Shown here in pieces: positions 10,313 through 18,771 of a stretch of DNA of 64,000 bases. Both the position numbers and the translations under genes were made by a program. The stretch is from Novosphingobium sp. (GTDB taxonomy: Bacteria; Pseudomonadota; Alphaproteobacteria; Sphingomonadales; Sphingomonadaceae): NCBI RefSeq assembly GCF_027486195.1, contig NZ_JAIXPP010000070.1, forward strand, positions 1 through 64,000, in the 5' to 3' direction. Positions within the stretch are counted from its first letter, which is position 1. Every line of letters begins with the position of its first letter. The notes below the pieces were generated by a model. It worked only from the letters and a program-made list of their open reading frames with translations, did not search any database and was not told the DNA's origin.

Positions 10313-12202
10313 ATGGCGACAGTTCTTGAGAGCGAACCCGAAGGCCACACCGGCGGGAGCGAGCGTTCCGCCGCGCCCGATGCGGTGGTGGTGCGTTTTG
10401 CGGGTGACTCGGGTGACGGCATGCAGCTCACCGGCGGGCAGTTCACGCTCTCGACCGCGCTTGCCGGCAACGATCTGGCGACCTTTCCCGATTTCCCTGC
10501 CGAAATCCGCGCGCCGCAGGGCACGCTGTTCGGCGTCTCGGCGTTCCAGATCAACTTCGGCTCGACCGAGATCGATACCGCGGGGGATGCGCCCGACGTG
10601 CTCGTCGCGATGAATCCCGCCGCGCTCAAGACCAACGTCGGCGCGCTCAAGGTCGGCGGCCTGATCATTGCCGACTCTGGCGAGTTCAACAAGCGCAACC
10701 TCGAAAAGGCCAAGTACGATGTCAGCCCGCTCGAGGATGGCAGCCTCGAAAAGTGGCAGGTCCTCGCGTTCGATATCTCCGCGCTGACGCTGGAAGCCGT
10801 GAAGCCCTTCGGTCTCGGCAACAAGGAAGCGCTGCGCTGCAAGAACATGTGGACGCTGGGCCTTGCGCTGTGGATGTTCGACCGTGACCGGCAGCCGCTG
10901 ATCGATTGGCTCAAGGGCAAGTTCGCCAAGGCGCCGGTGCTCGCGGATGCCAATATCGCGGCGCTCAACGCCGGCCATGCTTATGGCGAAACGGCGGAGC
11001 TGTCCGGTCCGCTCAAGCAGTACCACCTCGCCCCTGCCGCCAGCGAGCCGGGCCTCTACCGCACGGTGACGGGTGCCGAGGCGATCAGCTACGGCCTTGT
11101 GGCCGGTGCGCAGCTTGCAGGGTTGGAGCTGTTCTTCGGCGGCTATCCGATCACCCCGGCCTCGGCGATCCTGCACAACCTCGCGCGGCTCAAGGAGTTC
11201 GGCGTCACTACGTTCCAGGCCGAGGATGAGATCGCCGCGATCGCCGCCGCAATCGGCGCCTCCTATGGTGGGCACCTTGGCGTGACCTCGTCCTCCGGCC
11301 CCGGCATCGCCTTGAAGGGTGAGGCGATGGGGCTTGCGATCATGACCGAGTTGCCGCTTGTCATCGTCAATTCGCAGCGCGGCGGGCCTTCGACTGGCCT
11401 GCCGACCAAGACCGAACAATCGGACCTCTATCAGGCGGTCTATGGCCGCAACGGTGACGCGCCGATGCCGGTGGTCGCCGCGCGCAGCCCCTCCGATGCC
11501 TTCGAATGCGCGATCGAGGCCTGCCGCCTTGCGGTACAATACATGACCCCGGTCATGCTGCTGACGGACGGCTATATCGCCAACGCTGCCGAGCCGTGGA
11601 AGGTGCCCGATCCCGCGGAGTTCGAGCCATTCCCGGTCTCGTTCCTCGAAGAACCCAACGGCCCCGATGGCGCGGTGCTGCCCTATGCGCGCGACGCGAA
11701 GGGCGCGCGGCCGTGGATCAAGCCCGGCACGCCCGGCCTCATGCACCGCATCGGCGGGATCGAGAAGAACCCCGGCACCGGCAACATCGACTATTCGCCC
11801 GCCAGCCACCAGACAATGACCGACGCGCGCAAGGGCAAGATCGACGGCATTGCCGCAGGTATCCCGGCGCAGGACATCACTATCGGCGAAGCCGGCGGCA
11901 AGCTGGCGCTGGTCGGTTGGGGCTCTACATACGGCCCGATCCATCAGGCCGTGCGCCGCGCCCGCCGCAAGGGCCTCGATGTGAGCCACATCCACGTGCG
12001 CCACGTCTGGCCGCTGCCGGAAAACCTTGGCGAATTGTTGAAGAGCTACGAGATGGTGCTGGTGCCCGAAATGAACACCGGCCAGTTCAAGACCGTGCTG
12101 CGCGACCAGTTCCTGATCGACGCCAAGCCGCTGAACAAGACGAGCGGGCAGCCGTTCACCATTGCCGAAATCGAAGCGGCGATTGCCGCGGCGCTGGCCT
12201 GA
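10313..12202 (+). CDS. korA: 2-oxoacid:ferredoxin oxidoreductase, fused gamma-alpha subunit
   Basis: Predicted protein of 629 residues. The first about 190 residues are the gamma (CoA/domain III) part, opening with VVVRFAGDSGDGMQLTGGQF. The alpha (pyrimidine-binding) part follows, with GYPITPASAIL, AEDEIAAIAAAIGASY and TSSSGPG. Together with KorB it decarboxylates a 2-oxoacid, most likely 2-oxoglutarate, to the acyl-CoA while reducing ferredoxin. The start follows GCAGAGGA. korB begins 13 bases downstream. Substrate identity is inferred from the gamma-alpha fusion and two-gene arrangement typical of aerobic 2-oxoglutarate enzymes; pyruvate or branched oxoacids cannot be excluded. Confidence 0.93.
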   Translation: MATVLESEPEGHTGGSERSAAPDAVVVRFAGDSGDGMQLTGGQFTLSTALAGNDLATFPDFPAEIRAPQGTLFGVSAFQINFGSTEIDTAGDAPDVLVAMNPAALKTNVGALKVGGLIIADSGEFNKRNLEKAKYDVSPLEDGSLEKWQVLAFDISALTLEAVKPFGLGNKEALRCKNMWTLGLALWMFDRDRQPLIDWLKGKFAKAPVLADANIAALNAGHAYGETAELSGPLKQYHLAPAASEPGLYRTVTGAEAISYGLVAGAQLAGLELFFGGYPITPASAILHNLARLKEFGVTTFQAEDEIAAIAAAIGASYGGHLGVTSSSGPGIALKGEAMGLAIMTELPLVIVNSQRGGPSTGLPTKTEQSDLYQAVYGRNGDAPMPVVAARSPSDAFECAIEACRLAVQYMTPVMLLTDGYIANAAEPWKVPDPAEFEPFPVSFLEEPNGPDGAVLPYARDAKGARPWIKPGTPGLMHRIGGIEKNPGTGNIDYSPASHQTMTDARKGKIDGIAAGIPAQDITIGEAGGKLALVGWGSTYGPIHQAVRRARRKGLDVSHIHVRHVWPLPENLGELLKSYEMVLVPEMNTGQFKTVLRDQFLIDAKPLNKTSGQPFTIAEIEAAIAAALA

Positions 12203-12215
12203 GGGAAGCGAAGCC

Positions 12216-13247
12216 ATGAACGAGATGACCAAGATCGCCGTCCAGACCACTCTGAAGGACTGGGAAACCGATCAGGAAGTCCGCTGGTGCCCGGGCTGCG
12301 GCGACTATGCGATCCTAAAGGCGGTGCAGCGCACGCTGCCGGAAATCGGTGCCGATCCGGCCAAGACCGTGTTTGTCTCGGGCATCGGCTGCTCGAGCCG
12401 GTTCCCCTACTACGTCGAAAGCTATGGCTTCCACACGATCCACGGCCGCGCCCCGGCCTTCGCAACCGGCCTCAAGCTCGCCAATCCCGAGCTCGATGTG
12501 TGGCTGGTGACGGGTGACGGCGACGGCATGTCGATCGGCGGCAACCACACGATGCACGTGCTGCGCCGCAATCTGAACACGCAAATCCTGCTGTTCAACA
12601 ACGAGATCTACGGGCTCACCAAGGGCCAGTATTCGCCCACCAGCCGCATGGGCACAGTCTCGCCCACCACACCGCTGGGTTCGGTGGACCGTCCGGCCAG
12701 CCCCTGTGCCTTCGCGCTGGGTGCAGGCGGGCGCTTCATTGCGCGGGCCTACGACGTCAGCAAGGAACTGCCTGCGGTGCTCAAGGCGGCGCATGCCCAT
12801 CAGGGCGCGGCGTTCGTCGAAATCTTCCAGAACTGCATCGTTTACAACAAGGACGTCTTCGCCGATTTCACCGAGAAGGCCGGTGCCGCCACGGGCCAGC
12901 TCTGGCTGAAACACGGTGAGCCGATGCTGTTTAACAAGGGCACCAAAGGCATCGCGCTCGATACCGATACCTTGTCGCTCAAAGTCGTCGATGTGGTGGA
13001 CGGTGATTGGGAGACCGCTGGCGTGCGCGTTCACGACGTGAAGAACCGCGCCATGGCGCATCTCCTTGTCGAAATGCCGTTCGGCCCGTTCCCGATGGCG
13101 CTCGGCGTGATCTACGACGATCCGCGCCCGACTTTCGAGGCGGCCGTCATCGAGGAACGCGCCCGCGCATCGGCCGGCAAGACCGCCAACCTCGCCGCCC
13201 TCCTCAGCAAGGGCCAGACCTGGACGGTCTCCGCCGATCAGGCCTGA
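12216..13247 (+). CDS. korB: 2-oxoacid:ferredoxin oxidoreductase beta subunit
   Basis: Predicted protein of 343 residues, the thiamine-diphosphate-binding partner of KorA. RWCPGCGDY supplies two Fe-S cysteines, GIGCSSRFPYY a third. GDGDGMSIGGNH is the Mg-ThDP motif and NNEIYGLTKGQYSPTS the following conserved loop. A fourth conserved cysteine is seen in EIFQNCIVYN. GAAG precedes the ATG. The gene lies 13 bases after korA. The membrane hydrolase gene starts 14 bases after its stop, and the ribosome-binding site of that gene overlaps the korB stop codon. Confidence 0.95.
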   Translation: MNEMTKIAVQTTLKDWETDQEVRWCPGCGDYAILKAVQRTLPEIGADPAKTVFVSGIGCSSRFPYYVESYGFHTIHGRAPAFATGLKLANPELDVWLVTGDGDGMSIGGNHTMHVLRRNLNTQILLFNNEIYGLTKGQYSPTSRMGTVSPTTPLGSVDRPASPCAFALGAGGRFIARAYDVSKELPAVLKAAHAHQGAAFVEIFQNCIVYNKDVFADFTEKAGAATGQLWLKHGEPMLFNKGTKGIALDTDTLSLKVVDVVDGDWETAGVRVHDVKNRAMAHLLVEMPFGPFPMALGVIYDDPRPTFEAAVIEERARASAGKTANLAALLSKGQTWTVSADQA

Positions 13248-13261
13248 GAAGGTAGCCGCCG

Positions 13262-14191
13262 CTGGACAACATAACGCACAGCCTCGTCGGGTGGGCGCTG
13301 GCTGAAACCGGCCTGAAGCGCCGCACCCGGTTCGGCACGGCGGCGCTGGTCCTCGCGGCGAATCTGCCCGATATCGACGTCCTGTTCGGGTGGGTGCCGT
13401 GGGAGCCGCTCGCGACGCACCGCGGCTTCACGCATGGGCTGCTCGGCGGCGTGCTTGTCCTGCCGCCGCTGCTGGCCTTGTCGCTCTGGGTCTGGGGCAA
13501 GCGCCTACCCGCGCCCGCAGATGCGCCGCCACTGCACTTTGGCTGGCTGCTCGTGCTGACTTGGATCGCCTCGCTCACGCATCCGTTGCTCGATCTGCAG
13601 AACATCTATGCTGTGCAACTGCTCTCGCCCTTCAGCGAGCGCTGGTTTCACACTGATGGCCTGTTCATCATCTCGCCGTGGTTGCTGGGCCTGCTGGGCC
13701 TTGGCGTCTGGGCCGCCCGGCGTAAGGGTTCGGGAAAGCCGGCCATGGCCGCGCTGGCCGCCAGCGCTGCATTCATCGCGCTCAACATCGGCATCTCGGC
13801 GCTGGCGTGGGACGCTCCCAAGGCCAATGCGCCCTATGCCAATCCGGACCGCGTGTTCGCCTCGCCCGAACCGCTGGCCTTCTGGCGCCGCGATGTGGTT
13901 TGGCGTGAGGGCGGGGCGATTACCTTCGGCACTTTTGATCCGCTTCAAGGCGGGGCTGGGCTGACGGAATTTGGCAGGACGGTGCCGGACAATATGGCGG
14001 ATCCGCGCGCCATAAGGGCAGCGCAGGTGACCGCACAGGCGCGCAAGTTCCTCGCATGGTCGCAAATGCCCATGGCCAGAATCGAGACCGAGAGGCGCTG
14101 CACAAGGATCAGCTTTGGCGATGCCCGCTTCACCGGCCCGGCACTCAGCCGCAACTTCCGCGCTGTCGTCGATCCCTGCGGGGGCGATTGA
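13262..14191 (+). CDS. DUF457/YdjM-like membrane metal-dependent hydrolase, CTG start
   Basis: Predicted protein of 309 residues if read from CTG at 13262. The N-terminal DNITHSLVGWALAE, the HRGFTHG motif and THPLLD give the conserved histidine/aspartate set of this membrane hydrolase family, and three or four hydrophobic segments follow (about 62-82, 100-115, 137-157, 170-190). A TAG lies in the same frame at 13253-13255, and there is no ATG, GTG or TTG before GTG 13394, which would cut off the conserved N-terminus. GAGAAGG at 13246-13252 stands 9 bases before the CTG, ideal for initiation there. Biochemical function of the family is poorly known; E. coli YdjM is LexA-controlled. Confidence 0.82.
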   Translation: MDNITHSLVGWALAETGLKRRTRFGTAALVLAANLPDIDVLFGWVPWEPLATHRGFTHGLLGGVLVLPPLLALSLWVWGKRLPAPADAPPLHFGWLLVLTWIASLTHPLLDLQNIYAVQLLSPFSERWFHTDGLFIISPWLLGLLGLGVWAARRKGSGKPAMAALAASAAFIALNIGISALAWDAPKANAPYANPDRVFASPEPLAFWRRDVVWREGGAITFGTFDPLQGGAGLTEFGRTVPDNMADPRAIRAAQVTAQARKFLAWSQMPMARIETERRCTRISFGDARFTGPALSRNFRAVVDPCGGD

Positions 14192-14248
14192 TCGCGTGCC
14201 CCAAGGTGCAGGTGCCCCCCGGAGCCCTGCAAGGTGCAGAGCGCGCTG

Positions 14249-15613
14249 ATGACAACACCCTCCATCGTTTGGCTCCGCCGCGATCTGCGCCTTGCCGATC
14301 AGGCCGCCTTTGCCGCCGCCGCTGCTGCCGGGCCGGTGATTCCGGTCTATGTGCTAGATGACGAGATGCCCAAGCACCGCCGCATGGGCGCTGCTTCACG
14401 CTGGTGGCTGCATCACAGCCTGGCCAGTCTCGACGCCGACCTCCGGGCCAAGGGCTCACGGCTGATCCTGCGGCGCGGACGCTGCGAGGAAGTGCTGGCA
14501 GATCTCGCGCGCGAAACGGGGGCGAAGACCGTCCATTGCCTGCGCCACTACGAACCGTGGTGGCGCAATGCCGAGCGCGCGGTGGGCGAAGTTCTCCACC
14601 TGCAGCGCCATGACGGCAACTATCTTGCCCCGCCGGGTTCGGTCACCTCGGGCAGCGGCCAACCCTACAAGATATACACGCCGTTCTGGCGCGCACTCGA
14701 AGCCCGCATGCCGCCGATAGCGCCGAGCCCCGCGCCGAGCCATATCCCCGCACCGGAAGTGTGGCCCGCCTCCGACAACCTCGCCGATTGGCACCTTCTG
14801 CCGACGACACCGGATTGGACCGGCGGCATGCGCGCCGAGTGGACACCGGGCGAAGCAGGGGCCGCCGCGCGGCTCGAGGCCTTCCTGCCTCGCGCCCGTG
14901 CTTATGCCGAGCGCCGCAACCTGCCGTCCGTTCCCGGCACCTCGCGCCTTTCGCCGCACCTGCATTTCGGCGAGATATCGCCTGCAATGATCTGGCACGC
15001 GGCGATGGATCGAGGCGGCTCGGTCGGCACCTTCCTCGGCGAACTGGGCTGGCGCGATTATGCGCAGAATGTCATTTTCCAGCTGCCTGACTATGCCGGC
15101 AAGCCCGCGCGCGAGCCTTTCGCCAGCTTCCCGTGGCGCGAGGATGCTGCAGGCCTCAAGGCGTGGCAGCAGGGCAGAACCGGCTACCCCATCGTCGATG
15201 CCGGGATGCGCGAGCTTTGGGCGACGGGCTGGATGCACAACCGCGTGCGGATGATCGCGGCGAGCTTCCTGATCAAGCACCTCCTCATCGACTGGCGCGA
15301 GGGTGAACGCTGGTTCTGGGATACGCTCGTCGATGCCGACTACGGCTCGAACGCGGTCAACTGGCAGTGGAGCGCGGGGACGGGCGTCGATTCCAACATG
15401 TTCGTGAGGATCATGGCACCGCTCACCCAGAGCCCCAAGTTCGATGCGGCCGCCTATATTCGCCAGTGGGTGCCCGAACTCGCGCATCTCGGCGACAGCG
15501 CGATCCACGATCCCGAGGTCCGCCCGCGCGCCTATCCGCCGCGCATCGTCGGCCATGCTGAAGCCCGCGCGCGGGCGCTGGCGGCCTATGCCGAATGGAA
15601 CGATCGCAGCTGA
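14249..15613 (+). CDS. phrB: deoxyribodipyrimidine photolyase
   Basis: Predicted protein of 454 residues. The N-terminal antenna domain begins PSIVWLRRDLRLADQ. The C-terminal FAD/DNA-binding half shows GTSRLSPHLHFGEIS, TGYPIVDAGMRELWATGW, HNRVRMIAASFLIKHL and DADYGSNAVNWQW, diagnostic of class I photolyases that repair cyclobutane pyrimidine dimers with blue light. Tryptophans of the electron-transfer chain are plausibly those in GWMHN and NWQW. Two starts are possible: ATG 14249 (MTTPSIVW) or GTG 14234, which has GGAG nine bases upstream. It follows the membrane hydrolase gene by 57 bases. A (6-4) photolyase is less likely. Confidence 0.95.
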   Translation: MTTPSIVWLRRDLRLADQAAFAAAAAAGPVIPVYVLDDEMPKHRRMGAASRWWLHHSLASLDADLRAKGSRLILRRGRCEEVLADLARETGAKTVHCLRHYEPWWRNAERAVGEVLHLQRHDGNYLAPPGSVTSGSGQPYKIYTPFWRALEARMPPIAPSPAPSHIPAPEVWPASDNLADWHLLPTTPDWTGGMRAEWTPGEAGAAARLEAFLPRARAYAERRNLPSVPGTSRLSPHLHFGEISPAMIWHAAMDRGGSVGTFLGELGWRDYAQNVIFQLPDYAGKPAREPFASFPWREDAAGLKAWQQGRTGYPIVDAGMRELWATGWMHNRVRMIAASFLIKHLLIDWREGERWFWDTLVDADYGSNAVNWQWSAGTGVDSNMFVRIMAPLTQSPKFDAAAYIRQWVPELAHLGDSAIHDPEVRPRAYPPRIVGHAEARARALAAYAEWNDRS

Positions 15614-15932
15614 GCTTGGGACAAGTGACGTCATCCACCACCATTCCGCCGCCCATGAATGCACAAATGCCCGGGCTGGGCGGGCATCTCATTGCGGGCG
15701 GCAGGTCCCTTTCCGGCACGGGCCGAGCCTTCACGCGCCTGTGCGCGCCGGACCGTTTCGCTTGGCCGCATCCTTGAACGGATCGTCGAGCGTTTCGTGC
15801 GTCTCTGGTGCTTTTACCTCATGTAGGGCGGGACCGGCTTTGCGGGGGCGGCATCACAGTCAGCCAGTTGACCCTCCTCAAGCGAACTTGAGGTTCGTTG
15901 AAAAGTATTAAGAAAAGTTTTACCATCTGGTG
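15614..15932. other. 319-base gene-free interval between convergent phrB and PilZ genes
   Basis: No coding region with a credible start is visible. On the minus strand two short frames read like protein ends (stops at 15731-15733 and 15815-15817) but neither has an ATG, GTG or TTG outside the PilZ gene. The right third is noticeably more A/T-rich and holds an 18-base SoxR-like dyad at 15876-15893, annotated separately. Confidence 0.6.
15876..15893. promoter_or_regulatory. SoxR-like 18-base dyad
   Basis: CCTCAAGCGAACTTGAGG has perfect 7-base arms around a 4-base centre. The arms are identical to those of the E. coli SoxR operator at soxS. A TTGACC hexamer sits just upstream on the plus strand (15869-15874), as at many MerR-family promoters. 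However, no obvious -10 is found 19 bases on, and no gene begins here on either strand. It could instead be a hairpin, but neither strand has a T-run after it. Confidence 0.4.
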
Positions 15933-16295
15933 TCAGACGACCGGCCGATAGACCCCGTCTCCGCGGTAGCGCAGGATAATGTTGTCGTAGACAATCGGGC
16001 TCAGAAGGTGGGCAAAGGCGCAGCCGACCTGCCCGCGCAGCCACCAGACGACCTCGGCCTGTTGGGATTCCAGCCCGGGCAGTGTGAGCCAGCAGGTCGT
16101 TCCGACATGCATGCGGTTGAGCGCGGTGGCGGAGAAACCGCCCAGCGACAGATCGTGCACCACGGTATGAAAGCTTTTCGAGCCTGAAGCGCGCAGGCTC
16201 GCGGGAATGTTGACCTTGTTGCGCGCCGCGCAGCGGTCTTCCTGAGTCGCGTGGAAATAGGCTTCGTTTGCGTAAGGATCCCAGTCCATGTGCAT
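15933..16295 (-). CDS. PilZ-domain (cyclic di-GMP-binding) protein
   Basis: Predicted protein of 120 residues consisting of little more than one PilZ domain. The RxxxR element is present as DRCAARNKV (about 20-28) and the D/NxSxxG element as HDLSLGGFSA, both needed for c-di-GMP binding. A GLESQQAEVVWW beta segment follows. Such single-domain proteins act as adaptors in motility or exopolysaccharide control; the partner cannot be inferred here. AGGATAATCGCC precedes the ATG; the methionine at residue 3 is an alternative start. It stands alone, 68 bases from the SDR gene end, with no operon partner. Confidence 0.9.
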   Translation of the reverse strand: MHMDWDPYANEAYFHATQEDRCAARNKVNIPASLRASGSKSFHTVVHDLSLGGFSATALNRMHVGTTCWLTLPGLESQQAEVVWWLRGQVGCAFAHLLSPIVYDNIILRYRGDGVYRPVV

Positions 16296-16363
16296 GGCGA
16301 TTATCCTGAGCCGAGTCGCGCTTCCCCTGCGGGAAGTCGTGAGCAGACTATCGCCAGACGCGC

Positions 16364-17110
16364 TTAACCGTTTGTTAGGACTTGTGGTTCCCTGGGCTGG
16401 TTAACCGAAACGCGGCTCGGGCTGGCAAACGATTCACCAACAAGCTGGGTGATGAAATCGCCGACCACTTCGGGTGCTTTCACGCTCGCCGGATCTTCGC
16501 CCGGATAGGCCTTGGCGCGCATCCCAGTGCGGGTCGCGCCCGGATCGAGGATCGCGACGCGGATCGCCGAAAGGTTGCGCACTTCCTGCGCATAGGCATC
16601 GAGCAGGTTCTCGAACGCGGCCTTGGTCGCGCCATAAGCGCCCCAATAGGCGCGCGGGGCGGAGCCGACGCTGGAGGTCACGCCGATCACGCGCGCGTCG
16701 GGGCTTTTCTTGAGCATGGGATCGAAGCCCGCGATCAGCGACTGGGTCGCCAGCACATTGAGCGTCATCGCGCGGCTGAGGTCCTTGGGCTCGATCTGCC
16801 ATACCGGGGTCAGCGTAGGCAGCACCGCCGCGTTGATCACCAGAATGTCGAGCGCCTCCCAGCGCCGGCCGATCGCGGCGGCGAGGCGGGCGATGCCGTC
16901 AGGCTCGGCAAGATCGACGGGCGCGATCGTGGCGTTGCCGCCCATCTCGTAGATCGCCTGCTCGGTCGCCTCGAGGTCCTTGCCCGCACGCGCGGTGAGG
17001 ATCACATGCGCGCCCGCTGCAGCCAGCGCCTTGGCGGTGGCTGCACCGATGCCCCGGCTTGCGCCGGTCACCAGCGCGAGCTGGCCTGAGAGCGGTCCGG
17101 TCACGCTCAT
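16364..17110 (-). CDS. short-chain dehydrogenase/reductase
   Basis: Predicted protein of 248 residues, the classical SDR size. TGASRGIG binds the cofactor, VINAAV replaces the usual NNAG, and the catalytic Ser-Tyr-Lys is seen in VTSSVGSA and YGATKAAF. An arginine in TARAGKD after the second strand suggests NADP(H) preference. Substrate unknown. Its ATG overlaps the purF stop codon (ATGA at 17107-17110), so it is the second gene of a purF operon and probably translationally coupled, an arrangement that does not by itself reveal a purine role. Confidence 0.93.
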   Translation of the reverse strand: MSVTGPLSGQLALVTGASRGIGAATAKALAAAGAHVILTARAGKDLEATEQAIYEMGGNATIAPVDLAEPDGIARLAAAIGRRWEALDILVINAAVLPTLTPVWQIEPKDLSRAMTLNVLATQSLIAGFDPMLKKSPDARVIGVTSSVGSAPRAYWGAYGATKAAFENLLDAYAQEVRNLSAIRVAILDPGATRTGMRAKAYPGEDPASVKAPEVVGDFITQLVGESFASPSRVSVNQPREPQVLTNG

Positions 17111-18597
17111 GCCACCTTGCCCACCGGCAGCGGCAACTGGTCGGCTCCGTCACGGCCGACAAGATCGGTCAGGCGCGTGGGATATTCCCCGCTAAAGCAA
17201 GCGTCGCAATACTGCGGGCATGTCTTGTTGCGCGAGGCTTCGCCGACAGCGCGGTAGAGCCCGTCAATCGAAACAAAGGCGAGGCTATCGGCGTGGATGA
17301 ACTTCGCCATGGCTTCCACGTCCATGCGTGCGGCCAGCAACTTGGAACGCTCGGGCGTATCGACGCCGTAGAAGCACGAATGCTCGGTCGGCGGGCTCGC
17401 CACGCGGAAATGGACTTCGCTGGCGCCGGCATCGCGCATCATCTGCACGATCTTCATCGAGGTGGTGCCGCGTACGATCGAATCGTCGATCAGCACGATG
17501 CGCTTGCCCGCGACCAGCGCGCGGTTGGCATTGTGCTTGCGCTTCACATCGGCATGGCGCGCGCCGTCCGATGGCTGGATGAACGTGCGGCCGACATAGT
17601 GCGAGCGGATGATGCCAAGCTCGAAGGGAATGCCCGACTGGTTGGCAAAGCCGAGCGCGGCAGGAACGCCGCTATCCGGAACCGGGATCACGAGATCGGC
17701 ATCGACCGCCGATTCCCGCGCGAGCTCCGCGCCGATCGCCTTGCGCACTTCATAGACCGAGCGGCCGCCCATCAGCGAATCCGGGCGGCTGAAATAGACG
17801 TGTTCGAAAATGCAAGGGCGGGGGCTGGGATGGCCGAACGGGCGGTGGCAGCGGATTGCGCCGTCGTGATCCACCTGGATCATCTCGCCCGGCTCGACCT
17901 CGCGCACGAAATCGGCGCCGATCACGTCGAGAGCGACTGTCTCGCTCGCGAAGACCACTGCATCGCCCAGCTTGCCCATGACGAGCGGACGGATGCCGAG
18001 CGGATCACGGCAGGCGATCATGCCTTCGTTGGTGAGGCAGATCAGCGAATAGGCGCCTTCGACCAGCCGCAAGGCGTCGATAAAGCGGTCGAGCAGCGTC
18101 GGATAGCGGCTCGTCGCGACGAGGTGGATGATCACTTCGGTATCCGAAGTCGACTGGAAGATCGCGCCCTTGGCGACAAGATCGCGCTTCAGCGTCATCG
18201 CGTTCGAGATGTTGCCGTTGTGCGCGATGGCAAAGCCGCCGGTGGCCAGATCGGCGAACAGTGGCTGCACATTGCGCAGGCCCGAACCGCCCGTCGTCGA
18301 ATAACGCACATGGCCCGCGGCCATGTTGCCGGGCAGTTCGGCGATGGCCTGTCCGCTCGAAAAATTCTGCGCGACGTGCCCAAGGCCGCGGCGGGAGTAG
18401 AATTCCTGCCCGTCGAAGCTGGTGATGCCGACAGCTTCCTGCCCGCGATGCTGCAGGGCATGAAGCCCGAGCGCCGCGATGGCTGCTGCGTCACGCGCGC
18501 CCAGAACGCCGAAAATCCCGCATTCCTCGCGGAGTTTGTCGCCGTTCTCGTCGTAAAAAGGATGGGCCGCGCCGCAAAGGGGATCGGTGTGGTTCAT
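17107..18597 (-). CDS. purF: amidophosphoribosyltransferase
   Basis: Predicted protein of 496 residues. It makes phosphoribosylamine from PRPP and glutamine, the first step of purine synthesis. A 25-residue propeptide precedes Cys26 (EECGIFG), the N-terminal nucleophile of the glutaminase domain; HRGQEAVG and GHVRYSTTG follow. The PRPP-binding loop is VLIDDSIVRGTT. CPQYCDACFSGEYP near the C-terminus supplies cysteines for the [4Fe-4S] cluster of the Bacillus-type enzyme, which is oxygen-sensitive. It is transcribed divergently from the lolC/E gene across about 175 bases. Confidence 0.97.
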   Translation of the reverse strand: MNHTDPLCGAAHPFYDENGDKLREECGIFGVLGARDAAAIAALGLHALQHRGQEAVGITSFDGQEFYSRRGLGHVAQNFSSGQAIAELPGNMAAGHVRYSTTGGSGLRNVQPLFADLATGGFAIAHNGNISNAMTLKRDLVAKGAIFQSTSDTEVIIHLVATSRYPTLLDRFIDALRLVEGAYSLICLTNEGMIACRDPLGIRPLVMGKLGDAVVFASETVALDVIGADFVREVEPGEMIQVDHDGAIRCHRPFGHPSPRPCIFEHVYFSRPDSLMGGRSVYEVRKAIGAELARESAVDADLVIPVPDSGVPAALGFANQSGIPFELGIIRSHYVGRTFIQPSDGARHADVKRKHNANRALVAGKRIVLIDDSIVRGTTSMKIVQMMRDAGASEVHFRVASPPTEHSCFYGVDTPERSKLLAARMDVEAMAKFIHADSLAFVSIDGLYRAVGEASRNKTCPQYCDACFSGEYPTRLTDLVGRDGADQLPLPVGKVA

Positions 18598-18771
18598 GGG
18601 CGTTCCGGATTCTGCGCTGCGGCGCCCGTACCGACGCCTTCAGCGCGCCATGTGGCGAGCTTTGGGGCGTAACGCAAGTGTCTCCAAACCGCAGCACCGC
18701 CTCGTGGACACGGTTGCCACGCCCCGCGCTTGCGCCTAGATGGCGGCACACATGCTGAAGCGAGCCTGCAC

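Noticed and set aside
10220..12250. A 676-codon open frame on the minus strand across korA
   Set aside because: It is antisense to a gene with complete family motifs; its translation is rich in Arg/His/Gly and shows no domain. GC-rich DNA gives long antisense frames by codon bias.
15731..15853. Minus-strand stretch that translates like a protein C-terminus between phrB and PilZ
   Set aside because: No start codon in frame between the flanking stops and no extended similarity to any family I know.
17059..18672. A 537-codon plus-strand frame across purF
   Set aside because: Antisense to purF, no family motifs, composition typical of a mirror frame.
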